Under the pieces are notes generated by a model that was given only the letters and a program-made list of their open reading frames with translations, had not been told where the DNA came from and made no database searches. This document shows positions 15,793 to 23,724 of a DNA stretch of 64,000 nt, in pieces. The stretch comes from Catenulispora rubra (GTDB taxonomy: Bacteria > Actinomycetota > Actinomycetes > Streptomycetales > Catenulisporaceae): NCBI RefSeq assembly GCF_015356825.1, contig NZ_JAACYW010000001.1, forward strand, positions 224,594 through 288,593, given 5' to 3'. A program made the position numbers and the translations under genes. How positions within the stretch are numbered: the stretch's first letter is position 1; each line of letters starts with the position of its first letter.

Positions 15793-18018
15793 TCAGCCGC
15801 CGTCCCGGCCGAGGAACACCGCGCGCGCCAGGTCGTCGCGCTCGGCGAGTTCGCGGGCCGACCCGGTGAAGCGGACCTGGCCCTTCTCCAAGAAGACGGC
15901 ACGGTCGGCCAGGGCGAGGGCGATGTTCAGCGACTGTTCGACGATGATCATCGTCAGACCGTCGGCCTTGAGCCGCTCGATCACCTCCAGCAGGTCACCG
16001 ACGACGACCGGGGCCAGGCCCAGGGAGAGTTCGTCGATGAGCAGGACTTCGGGCTCGTGCAGCAGCACCATCGCCAGGGCCAGCAACTGCTGCTGGCCGC
16101 CGGACAGCGATCCGGCGAGCTGGTCTTGGCGCCCGGCCAGATCAGGGAACAGATCCAGGACGTAGGCGAATCTCTTCTCCCGGGCCGCGGGGTCTTTGCG
16201 CAGGACGAACGCGGCCATCTGCAGGTTGTCGCGGACAGACAGGGCCGGGAAGACCCCTTTGCCGCCGGGCAGCAGGTGGATGCCATAGCGCCCGCGCTTC
16301 TCGGGAGCGACGTAGGTCATCGTGCGCCCGTTGAGCCGGATCACGCCGCGCGAGGGCGTGCCCAGACCGCAGATCACCTTGAGGATCGTCGATTTGCCCG
16401 CGCCGTTGGTGCCGAGCAGCGCCAGCACTTCGCCCCGATGGACTTCGAAGGCGACGTCGAAGAGCACCTGCACGTGGCCGTATTCGAAGTCGACGTCCCG
16501 GACCTGCAGGACCGGGACGTCGCCGGGGTCCTGGAGCCGGCGGTCGCGCTCTTCGAGCTCCTCGCGCAGTTCGGCGACGATGAGCGAGAGGTCGTTCTTG
16601 ATGAACGTGGAGCTGCGGACCACCAGCAGGCCGCCGAGCAGCCCGGACGGCACGCCGACCACCAGGGTCGCGACGCGCGGGTCGTAGGCGTTGCTGATCA
16701 GCGAGGCCAACAGCGCTCCGCCGGTGGCACCGATGAAGAAGATGTAGATGGAGCCCAGCGCCGTGCCCATCCCGCGCAGACGGTAGGGCGTGATGGACTG
16801 GAGCACCGGGCTGATCATCGTGAACGCGGCGGTCTGCAGAAGCAGGACAGGGATGCCGACCAGAGTGAAGCTCAGCGCGGTCGGCATGAACCACTGGACC
16901 GGCCCCAGAAGCGCGGCTGGAATGATCAGCAGTCCCACGAGCGTCAGCGCGCGGGACGGATCACGCCGATAGAGCCGGTCGTAGCGGGGACCGAGGAACG
17001 GCAGGACGGCGAGGACGCCCAGCCCTCCGATGGTCCCCAGCACACCGCGCTGCAACGCGCCGGCGTGGTAGTGCTGGTCGAGCCACAGGTTCGTCAGGAC
17101 CGCACCGGTGAACAGTGAGAATCCGATGGCCGAGAAGGCCACGATGGTCGACTTGAGAGTCCGGATCCGCAGCAGCCGGGCGAACGCCGCCTCGACGGAG
17201 ATCGGCATCGGCTCCTTGTCCACGACGACTTCGCCGAGGACGGAGGTCATCTCCTGCTGGCCCCTCCGGGGCTCGGGCAGGCGCAAGGCCAGGACCGCCA
17301 CGACCGCAGCCGGAAGACCCAGGATGAGGAAGGGCACGCGCCATCCGTTCGACCCGCCGGCCCATGCCGCGAGACCCCCGACGGCCAGTGGACTCAGCGC
17401 ACCGACGATGCTGCCGGCCATCCCCGAGATCGCAGCCAACCTTCCGCGTATCCCTATCGGATAGGCGTCGGCGACCATCGACCCGTGCACCGGCAGTGTG
17501 CTGGCTTTGGCGACACCCACGCCGAACCGGGCCAGGAACAGCAGGAACACGTTGGCCGCCAGCCCGGAGGCGACAACCATGGAGGAGAACACCAGCCCCG
17601 CGATCCCGGCGACACGGCCACGCCGGAACCGGTCGGCCAGCCAGCCCATGGGCAGCGCCCCGAGCACGAGGAAGGCCCCTGAGGCGGCGGATATGAACAC
17701 GATGACACCGTTGCTGACGTGGAACGCCCGCCGAATATCCGGAGCCAGGACGCCCAGCGTCGCGCTCTCCAGATTGTCGAAGGCGGCGAGCACCGTCAGA
17801 GTCAGGAACGTCGCCAGCCCGCCGGCCGCCAGCCCTTGACGCAGCGAAACGGTCTCGCCGCCGACACCTGGCAGCAGTTCGTCGGCGAACAGCGCCTCAC
17901 GCCGCCCGTCGGCCTGGCGCGCCCGGCGCTCGGCCTCGGCCTCGATCAGCCTGGCGGCCAGGCCCGCGGCGTCTGCCTGAGGCTCGACGGTCTCCCGTGA
18001 AGCGATCACGGAGCCCAC
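15793..18018 (-). CDS. MFS permease fused to LivF-type ABC ATPase
   Basis: A 741-aa hybrid. After a charged N-terminal tail, residues about 55-480 are a major-facilitator permease (MGWLADRFRRGRVAG is the loop 2-3 motif). Residues about 505-735 are a LivF-type ATPase with Walker A GTNGAGKST near 539, signature LSGGQQQ near 637 and Walker B LLIDELSLGLAP near 660. The ATPase presumably pairs with the LivG domain of the next protein, while the MFS part could be a second uptake route or a regulatory passenger. GTG 18018 gives the longest frame. GTG 18009 is attractive because it overlaps the stop (GTGA) of a 13-codon leader with a strong ribosome binding site. First structural gene of the leftward operon. 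Confidence 0.85.
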   Translation of the reverse strand: MGSVIASRETVEPQADAAGLAARLIEAEAERRARQADGRREALFADELLPGVGGETVSLRQGLAAGGLATFLTLTVLAAFDNLESATLGVLAPDIRRAFHVSNGVIVFISAASGAFLVLGALPMGWLADRFRRGRVAGIAGLVFSSMVVASGLAANVFLLFLARFGVGVAKASTLPVHGSMVADAYPIGIRGRLAAISGMAGSIVGALSPLAVGGLAAWAGGSNGWRVPFLILGLPAAVVAVLALRLPEPRRGQQEMTSVLGEVVVDKEPMPISVEAAFARLLRIRTLKSTIVAFSAIGFSLFTGAVLTNLWLDQHYHAGALQRGVLGTIGGLGVLAVLPFLGPRYDRLYRRDPSRALTLVGLLIIPAALLGPVQWFMPTALSFTLVGIPVLLLQTAAFTMISPVLQSITPYRLRGMGTALGSIYIFFIGATGGALLASLISNAYDPRVATLVVGVPSGLLGGLLVVRSSTFIKNDLSLIVAELREELEERDRRLQDPGDVPVLQVRDVDFEYGHVQVLFDVAFEVHRGEVLALLGTNGAGKSTILKVICGLGTPSRGVIRLNGRTMTYVAPEKRGRYGIHLLPGGKGVFPALSVRDNLQMAAFVLRKDPAAREKRFAYVLDLFPDLAGRQDQLAGSLSGGQQQLLALAMVLLHEPEVLLIDELSLGLAPVVVGDLLEVIERLKADGLTMIIVEQSLNIALALADRAVFLEKGQVRFTGSARELAERDDLARAVFLGRDGG

Positions 18019-18047
18019 CGCCCGGGCGGGCTGTGAAGCGATTGCAT
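18006..18047 (-). CDS. Possible 13-aa leader peptide coupled to the MFS-LivF gene
   Basis: Short frame MQSLHSPPGRWAP. A near-ideal GAGGAG lies six bases before its ATG (18054-18059). Its TGA overlaps the GTG at 18009 of the following transporter gene as GTGA. This may set translation of the transporter by coupling. Alternatively it is the true N-terminus separated by a frameshift. No regulatory residue pattern was recognised. Confidence 0.4.
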   Translation of the reverse strand: MQSLHSPPGRWAP

Positions 18048-18177
18048 GGAGCTCTCCTCGGTGCGAATGGAGGGAATTCGATCACTGATGGAAACGACTC
18101 GACACGAGAGCGCAATGGCGCACGGGGATCGCGGGATGCCGTCCGAGCAGCTCGGACGTGTCCCGAATGGTTCAAGT

Positions 18178-18213
18178 AATGCGCATTGCCAATACGCATT
18201 GCCAATGCGCATT
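18178..18213 (-). promoter_or_regulatory. Three tandem AATGCGCATT operator boxes
   Basis: Boxes at 18178-18187 (AATGCGCATT), 18191-18200 (AATACGCATT, one mismatch) and 18204-18213 (AATGCGCATT) repeat every 13 bp with GCC between. They lie directly downstream of the predicted -10 of the leftward transport operon, so a bound repressor would block transcription start. The same box occurs at 20281, 23524/23537 and 34255/34268, upstream of other glycoside genes. The likely binder is the LacI protein at 19234-20217. Confidence 0.8.
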
Positions 18214-18261
18214 AGTAAAGGGCAGGACCAGAACCCTGGCAAGTCACAGGTTCGTAACGAG
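18214..18261 (-). promoter_or_regulatory. Promoter of the leftward transport/beta-glucuronidase operon
   Basis: On the minus strand, -35 TTGCCA (18237-18242), a 17-bp spacer and -10 TTTACT (18214-18219), with the element CTCGTTACGAA further upstream (18251-18261). The same elements in the same order precede the operators at 23524 and 34255, which supports this reading. Confidence 0.6.
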
Positions 18262-18371
18262 CGCGTTACCGAGCGATGGGACGTTGTTGATCACCCGGAC
18301 GCCCCGCCGCTGTCGCCGACGGCAGATACATTCCATACGCCCGAGCAAACCGACCTCCAGGAGCAAACCTC

Positions 18372-19256
18372 ATGACATCTGTGACGACTCCGGCGACCGG
18401 GCCTGGCGCGTGGGACGCCGCACTCGACGACGCCTTCCGACTACTGCTCGGAGGGAGGCCTGATGAGGACCCTGATGCCGTATACGGCGTCTACTACGCC
18501 GATGACGGCATCGACGAGTTCTTGTTCCCCAGCGTCTGGGCCACACCCGAGGCGTTGACCGACCACGAGCCCGGGGAGCTGCTGTTTCCGGGCGCGGACG
18601 GGTACCCGTTCTCTCCCGCGAAGTGGCGGTTCGACTTCCGCGAGTCGCTGTTCCGCTTCGACGCCGAGCTCCTCGACCTGACAGGGGCGTGGGGCGAGGG
18701 TGGACACAAGGGCCCGCGGCCCTTCCGCGGCGACTTCGCCGCCGATGTACGGGCCGTCGCGATCGACGGTGCCGACCGGGTACTCGTGCGCGGTGCGGAC
18801 CTGGGACCGTTGCTCGCCCGCCACGGCGTCGACCTGGCCCACGAGAGTGCCGAGCAGCTCAACGGCTGGCTGACCGTGGTGTTGCGAGTAGCCACCGACG
18901 GCACCCTCGCCCATGCGATGCGGACCGCGACCTTCACCGACCGGGGCCCCGACGACCTGGCGCCCTTCGGCGACGAGGGCTACTTCGACGCCGCCGAGCA
19001 ACGGTGGGAGGAGACACTGAGCGCGGTCCCGCTGCCCGCTCTGCGCGACCACCTGCGCATGCTCTGCCTTGATCAGGACGACGCCCGCGCCAGCGGCGCC
19101 TACTACTGCGGTGCCGAGGCATGGCCCTTCAGCACCGACATCCTGGACGAGATCGGCTGCTCGCTGATCGCCGGCTGGGAGTTCGGCGAATCGCAGGCCG
19201 GCACCGCCGTCGTGCGACTGCCGGACAGCCCGGTCAGGTCGAAGCCCGCTGAATGA
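18372..19256 (+). CDS. Hypothetical protein
   Basis: A soluble acidic protein of 294 aa with no signal peptide or membrane segment and no family I recognise. It is rich in aromatic residues and Asp/Glu, with blocks such as VYGVYYADDGIDEFLFPSVW and LDEIGCSLIAGWEFGESQAG. AGGAG precedes ATG 18372. It is divergent from the transporter operon and shares its upstream region with the triple operator, so it could be co-controlled. Its end overlaps the end of the convergent LacI gene by 23 bp. The role is unknown. Confidence 0.7.
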   Translation: MTSVTTPATGPGAWDAALDDAFRLLLGGRPDEDPDAVYGVYYADDGIDEFLFPSVWATPEALTDHEPGELLFPGADGYPFSPAKWRFDFRESLFRFDAELLDLTGAWGEGGHKGPRPFRGDFAADVRAVAIDGADRVLVRGADLGPLLARHGVDLAHESAEQLNGWLTVVLRVATDGTLAHAMRTATFTDRGPDDLAPFGDEGYFDAAEQRWEETLSAVPLPALRDHLRMLCLDQDDARASGAYYCGAEAWPFSTDILDEIGCSLIAGWEFGESQAGTAVVRLPDSPVRSKPAE

Positions 19257-20217
19257 CCTTCGGCGGAACCACCGGAGGAAGCGCGGCTTGGTCGAGTTGG
19301 AGGCCTGACAGGCTGGCCACAACGGCTTCGGCGCGGCGGCGACCTACCGCATGGAGATCGAAAGCGATGGTGGTCAGCGCCGGAATCGCCAGCCGGGCGG
19401 TGGGGATGTCGTCGGACCCGATGACAGCGAAGTCGGCGGGCGCGGTCAGGCCGTTGTCGTGCATACCCGCGAGGATCGCGATCGCGGTCTCGTCGTTGAA
19501 GGCACAGACGCCGGTGACCGATTGCGCGGCCCACTGAGTCACGGCCTGAGCCGCGTCGACGAGGTCCAGGCTGGTGGTCAGAACCATCGGTGGTTCGATA
19601 CCGGCCGCGGCGCACGCATCCCTTACGCCCTGCAGCCGCTCCTCGGCCATCGGACGGAGGCCGGGGTGTGCTGGCATGGCATAGCCGAGGTACCGGTGTC
19701 CGCGGGCAAGGAGGTGCTCGGCCTGCAACCGGCCGATCGGCTGCATGGAATGGAGATCATCCGATTGAAGAGGCAGGACGACGTCGGCACCGATCCGGTG
19801 CAGCGCCTGAACCGTCTCGGGGTCGAACGACTCGAATCCGATGACCGCGGAGGCGTTGACGGCGGCACACACGTCGGGCAGCGGTCGTCCATGAGCTCCC
19901 GAGAGATGGGTGACCAGCGTCAGACCACGGGCGGCGAGCGCGGCGGCGAGTTCCTCGACGAAGCGGCTGATGCCCGCGCCGATCGGCAGGTCGGGGACGG
20001 ACAGGAGCACGACATCACTGCGGCCGGCCGCCAGCGCACGCGCCGAACCGTGAGGCCGGTAGTCCAGGCGCTCGGCGGCCTCCAGGACACGCTGGCGGGT
20101 CTCCTCGGAGATCCGCTGACCAGGCCGGTCGTTCAGGACGAAGCTGACCGTGGTCTGGGAGACGCCCGCGGCCCGCGCGACGTCTGTGCTGGTGGCTCGT
20201 TTGCCAGGTCGTGACAT
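19234..20217 (-). CDS. LacI family regulator, probable repressor at AATGCGCATT boxes
   Basis: Regulator of 327 aa. The N-terminal helix-turn-helix (TSTDVARAAGVSQTTVSFVLN) and hinge helix (ARALAAGRS) are followed by a periplasmic-binding-type sugar domain to the C-terminus. The recognition helix has F where most relatives have R (VSFVLN rather than VSRVLN), in keeping with a non-standard operator. One AATGCGCATT box lies 64 bp upstream of its start, implying autoregulation, and the same boxes control the transport and hydrolase operons on both sides. The inducer is probably a glycoside or released sugar. Assigning this protein to these boxes is inference from position. Confidence 0.85.
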   Translation of the reverse strand: MSRPGKRATSTDVARAAGVSQTTVSFVLNDRPGQRISEETRQRVLEAAERLDYRPHGSARALAAGRSDVVLLSVPDLPIGAGISRFVEELAAALAARGLTLVTHLSGAHGRPLPDVCAAVNASAVIGFESFDPETVQALHRIGADVVLPLQSDDLHSMQPIGRLQAEHLLARGHRYLGYAMPAHPGLRPMAEERLQGVRDACAAAGIEPPMVLTTSLDLVDAAQAVTQWAAQSVTGVCAFNDETAIAILAGMHDNGLTAPADFAVIGSDDIPTARLAIPALTTIAFDLHAVGRRRAEAVVASLSGLQLDQAALPPVVPPKVIQRAST

Positions 20218-20280
20218 GGGCCCTCGTTCCCGGGATCGGCCGTTTCCGGCGGCCAGTGCCTATGGTAAAGCCTGCGATTT

Positions 20281-20290
20281 AATGCGCATT
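20281..20290 (-). promoter_or_regulatory. Single AATGCGCATT box upstream of lacI
   Basis: A perfect palindrome AATGCGCATT, with T before and A after, 64 bp upstream of the LacI start. Unlike the other sites it is not paired with a second perfect box, and the -35 element TTGCC is not evident. Confidence 0.6.
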
Positions 20291-20441
20291 ACCTGACTTC
20301 CACCGATACCGTGTGACCGTTAACACTACCGACGAGTACTATTCAGCCCTCTGATCCGCTCCGTGACGTGTTCGACTCTTAACGTTCCGTACCGGCGGCT
20401 CGCCCCCGAAGCCGCTCCCCGCAACGGAATGGACGACAAGA

Positions 20442-21791
20442 ATGAGGAAGATCCGCACCGTCGCCGCGACGCTGACCGTCGGCGTCATCCCGCTCGGCAT
20501 CACCGTGGCCGGCACCGCCCCGGCCGCGCACTCCGCCGCCGCGACGTCCGGCACGTTCTCGCTGCTGAACTACAACGTGGCCGGGCTGCCGGTGGTGCAC
20601 GAGCCGCCGACGAAGCTGTCGATGGAGGACGCCGCCACCCAGATCGGGCAGCGGATCCAGCCCTACGACGTGGTCAACATGCAGGAGGACTTCAACTACC
20701 ACGCGTACATCTACGCCGGCGACAACCACGCCAACCGCACCCCGACCAGCGGCCCGGCCGGGTTCGGCGACGGCTTGAACACGGTGTCAGACGACTCGTT
20801 CAGCGAGTTCAGCCGGACCAAGTGGTCCAGCTGCCACGCCGACAACGGCGACTGTCTCACGCCCAAGGGCTTCTCGGTGATGCGGCTGCAGCTGGCGCCC
20901 GGCGTTTATGTGGACTACTACAACCTGCACACCAACGCTGGGACCAGCAGCGGCGACGAGACCGCTCGGCAGAACGAGTGGCAGCAGCTGACCGCGTTCA
21001 TGCAGGCGAACTCGGCGGGTGACGCGGTGATCGTGGCCGGCGACACCAACAGCCGTTACACCCGCGGCGATGACCAGTTGGCGAATTTCGTCGCGGCCAA
21101 CGGCCTCACCGACTCTTGGGTGCAGTTGGAGCAGGGCGGCATCGCCCCGCCGGCCGGTGCGCCGCCGCTGATGTGCGACGAGACCGCGATCACGAACACC
21201 TGCGAGGTCACCAACAAGACCTTCTACCGCAGCAGCAAGCAGATCACCCTGAACGCCACCGCGTACAACAACGAGCACGCCAAGTTCCTGGACTCTACCG
21301 GCGCGATGCTGTCGGACATGGACCCCATCCTCACCGACTTCAGCTGGTCGCAAAACTCTGACTACCAGCAGAGCGACCTGTTCGGCGGCAACGGCGGCAC
21401 CCCGTTCAACGACGGCGCTGCCATCCCGGCCGGCGTCGGCACCACCACGGTCACGCTCAGCGCCGGCAGCCGCGTCGACCAGGTCGGGCTCACCCTGGCC
21501 AACGGCACGTCGTTCACCCACGGCGGCACCGGCGGTACCCCGGCGTCGCTGACACTGAACAGCGGCGAGCACATCGCGTCGGTCGAACTGTGCGAAGGCC
21601 AGTACAACGGCGACAACCGGCTGTTCTACACCAAGTACACGACGGACCAGGGCCGCACCCTGGCTGGCGGAACTGTGACGTCGGACTGCACTACCTACGC
21701 CACCCCGAGTGGCTGGCAGCTGGCCGGCTTCTACGGCCGCTCCGGCACCGAGGTCGACAAGCTCGGGCTGGTCTACACCCGCCTGAGCTGA
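20442..21791 (+). CDS. Secreted EEP-fold (endonuclease/exonuclease/phosphatase) protein with jacalin-like lectin domain
   Basis: Exported protein of 449 aa. The signal peptide ends near AAHSAAA. Residues about 38-300 are an endonuclease/exonuclease/phosphatase fold (LLNYNVAGLP, NMQEDF metal site, YNLHT, VAGDTNSR). Residues about 310-449 match a jacalin-like lectin (FGGNGGTPFND, GSRVDQVGLTLANG, WQLAGFYGRSG). In the fold's last motif the usual SDHDP reads SDMDP, so the catalytic His appears to be Met and activity may be lost or altered. It lies alone between lacI and a convergent diguanylate cyclase, with no AATGCGCATT box immediately before its start. It may bind and process an extracellular phosphodiester or lipid. 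Confidence 0.8.
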   Translation: MRKIRTVAATLTVGVIPLGITVAGTAPAAHSAAATSGTFSLLNYNVAGLPVVHEPPTKLSMEDAATQIGQRIQPYDVVNMQEDFNYHAYIYAGDNHANRTPTSGPAGFGDGLNTVSDDSFSEFSRTKWSSCHADNGDCLTPKGFSVMRLQLAPGVYVDYYNLHTNAGTSSGDETARQNEWQQLTAFMQANSAGDAVIVAGDTNSRYTRGDDQLANFVAANGLTDSWVQLEQGGIAPPAGAPPLMCDETAITNTCEVTNKTFYRSSKQITLNATAYNNEHAKFLDSTGAMLSDMDPILTDFSWSQNSDYQQSDLFGGNGGTPFNDGAAIPAGVGTTTVTLSAGSRVDQVGLTLANGTSFTHGGTGGTPASLTLNSGEHIASVELCEGQYNGDNRLFYTKYTTDQGRTLAGGTVTSDCTTYATPSGWQLAGFYGRSGTEVDKLGLVYTRLS

Positions 21792-21836
21792 CCACGCGAC
21801 ACGCACGTGAAGCGTTCTCGATGACGTCGGAATAGC

Positions 21837-21875
21837 GCCGTCATGCATGCCCATGGACGGGGCATGCATGACGGC
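21837..21875. terminator. Strong bidirectional hairpin terminator
   Basis: Perfect 16-bp inverted repeat (arm GCCGTCATGCATGCCC) with a 7-base loop, located between the convergent EEP-fold gene and diguanylate cyclase gene. It can serve both. Confidence 0.75.
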
Positions 21876-21877
21876 CT

Positions 21878-23253
21878 CAGCTGTGGTGCGCGCTCTCGAA
21901 GAACGCGTACGAGCCGCCTACGGATCCGCGAGTCTTCGCCTGGTACATCGCGCTGTCGGCCTCCCTGAGGAACGTCTCGGGATCCTTGTCGGCGTCCGAG
22001 GTCACTGAAATCCCGATACTCGCGCTGATGTCGATGGTCTTGCCTACCTTGTCGAAGGGCTCTCTCACCGCAGCCAGAATCCGCTCGGCCAACAAGGCGA
22101 CATCCTCGTCGGCTTGGATCCCCTCACACAGGATGACGAACTCGTCGCCGCCGAAACGCGCGACCAGGTCGCCGCGCCGCGCCGCCCGCCGCAACCTGCT
22201 GGCGACCGCGATGAGGAGGCTGTCTCCAGCAACGTGGCCGAAAGCATCGTTGACCGCCTTGAACCTGTCGACGTCGATGAAAAGGGCCGCGACCCTGCCC
22301 CCGCCCTCCCCCAGCACCGCGAGCGCACGCCTGATCCCGTCGAGAAGCAACTTGCGGTTGGCCAGGCGTGTGAGCGGGTCGTGCACCGCTTCGTCGGCCA
22401 GCACGTCCTCGATACGCTTGCGGTCCGTGTAGTCGTGGCTCAGCGCCAGGATGCTGCGCACGCTTCCGTCCTTACCGACTTCCGGCACCAGCTTGACGTG
22501 CAAGTACCGGAGGGTGCCGGCGACCATGACCGTGTACTCGGCGTCAGCGCCGTGGGCGCTTGCCAGCACGCCCGACAAGACCCGCTCCCACTCCTCCACG
22601 AAGTCGTCAGGGTGGCCGAGCTCCCGGTTGGTGTGGCCCAGAATCGCCTCGGCCGGCACCCCGAAGATCGCTTCGGCCGCCGGGTTCACATAGGTGAAGC
22701 GCAGGTCCCGATCGTAACGCGCCATGGGCTCCGGGCTTATGTCGAGAATCGTCTTGAACTCCAGACCAAGGCGGTCGAGTTCGTCCGACTGGTCCTGCAG
22801 CCGAGCCTCGATCTCCTGGCGGGCTGTGACGTCGCGACTGATCCCGAACGTGCCGATGATCCGGCCGTCCAGATCGCGCAGCGGCTGCTTGGTGGAGCTG
22901 ACCACTCGTCTGACGTCGGAGGGCAGAACGGCGTACTCATGGACGTCAGCCTGCAGCCGCCCGGTGCGGATGATCTCTTGTTCGGCGGCATAGGCGGCCC
23001 GCGCATGATCGGCGATGAAGTAGTCGAAGTCGGTCTTGCCGAGCATGGCTGCGGCGTCGGCGGCACCCGTGAACCGAACCTGGCTGGCGCTGACCCTCAG
23101 GAATCGGGACTCCAGATCCTTGAAGTAGACCATGTCGGCGCAGGCGGACAGAAGATTGAAGAAGCAGACGGCGTCCAGCTCGGCGTCGCTGAGCGAGGCC
23201 AGATCCTTCTGCGCCTCGGCCGAGACTGAGGGCTGTCCATCCTCGTCTGCCAC
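21878..23253 (-). CDS. Diguanylate cyclase with two PAS domains
   Basis: Makes cyclic di-GMP. A 458-aa protein with two PAS sensor regions (about residues 25-150 and 155-275, with NPAAEAIFGVPAEAILGHTNREL) and a C-terminal GGDEF domain (about 285-455). The active-site loop is intact (RFGGDEFVILCEG), and an RxxD feedback-inhibition site lies five residues before it (RRGD). No membrane segments are seen, so it is cytosolic and senses an internal signal. It stands alone on the minus strand inside the glycoside locus and has no obvious functional tie to it. Confidence 0.92.
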
Positions 23254-23463
23254 GGAATGAGCGTAATCTTCTTATATCGGCAACGCATCCGCCGCCGACT
23301 CGAAACAGCCGGCGGCGGTGCATTCGACTTAAGCGCTGGTGGCGCGTTCTGCTGGGTCGGGTCGCGACTCCCGGTTCCGAAACCGACCGTTGTCAACGGG
23401 TGTGTCCCGTGGTGAACCTGCACTGAATGCGCAACGGTCCGCTCTCCCACGTCCGGGAACAGC
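23254..23463. other. Gap upstream of the diguanylate cyclase, no gene seen
   Basis: Together with 23464-23724 this is a 471-bp non-coding stretch between divergent genes. The left part shows no convincing gene. A weak half-box (AATGCGCAAC) occurs near 23425. The right part holds the conserved promoter and operator described separately, followed by a leader of about 180 bp before the MFS gene. Confidence 0.5.
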
Positions 23464-23474
23464 AACGTTACCGA

Positions 23475-23523
23475 CTCGTTACGGAGCCGCGTCTTGCCTA
23501 ACCCCGGACACCTGCCGTTAACT
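23475..23523 (+). promoter_or_regulatory. Promoter of the MFS-GH2-GH3-GH1-GH43 operon
   Basis: Element CTCGTTACGGA, then -35 TTGCCT (23494-23499), an 18-bp spacer and -10 TTAACT (23518-23523). The layout and many bases match the promoters at 18214-18261 (minus strand) and 34205-34251. Confidence 0.6.
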
Positions 23524-23546
23524 AATGCGCATTGGCAATGCGCATT
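23524..23546 (+). promoter_or_regulatory. Paired AATGCGCATT operator boxes
   Basis: Two perfect AATGCGCATT palindromes at 23524-23533 and 23537-23546, 13 bp apart with GGC between them, immediately after the -10. Likely LacI binding sites. Confidence 0.8.
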
Positions 23547-23724
23547 ACCACACCGAGGTACAAGCTCACCGCCTCCGCGTGGCTGTCGATCCACTTCTCA
23601 GGCGACCTGCCCCGCCTCGACCGACGCGAAGAACGCACGTCGAGGACCCAGCTGCTCCTGACCCCTCCGCTCGACAACGCAGCACCTGTAAGGAACCCTC
23701 GCTCCCAGCACAGGAAAGGCCGCC

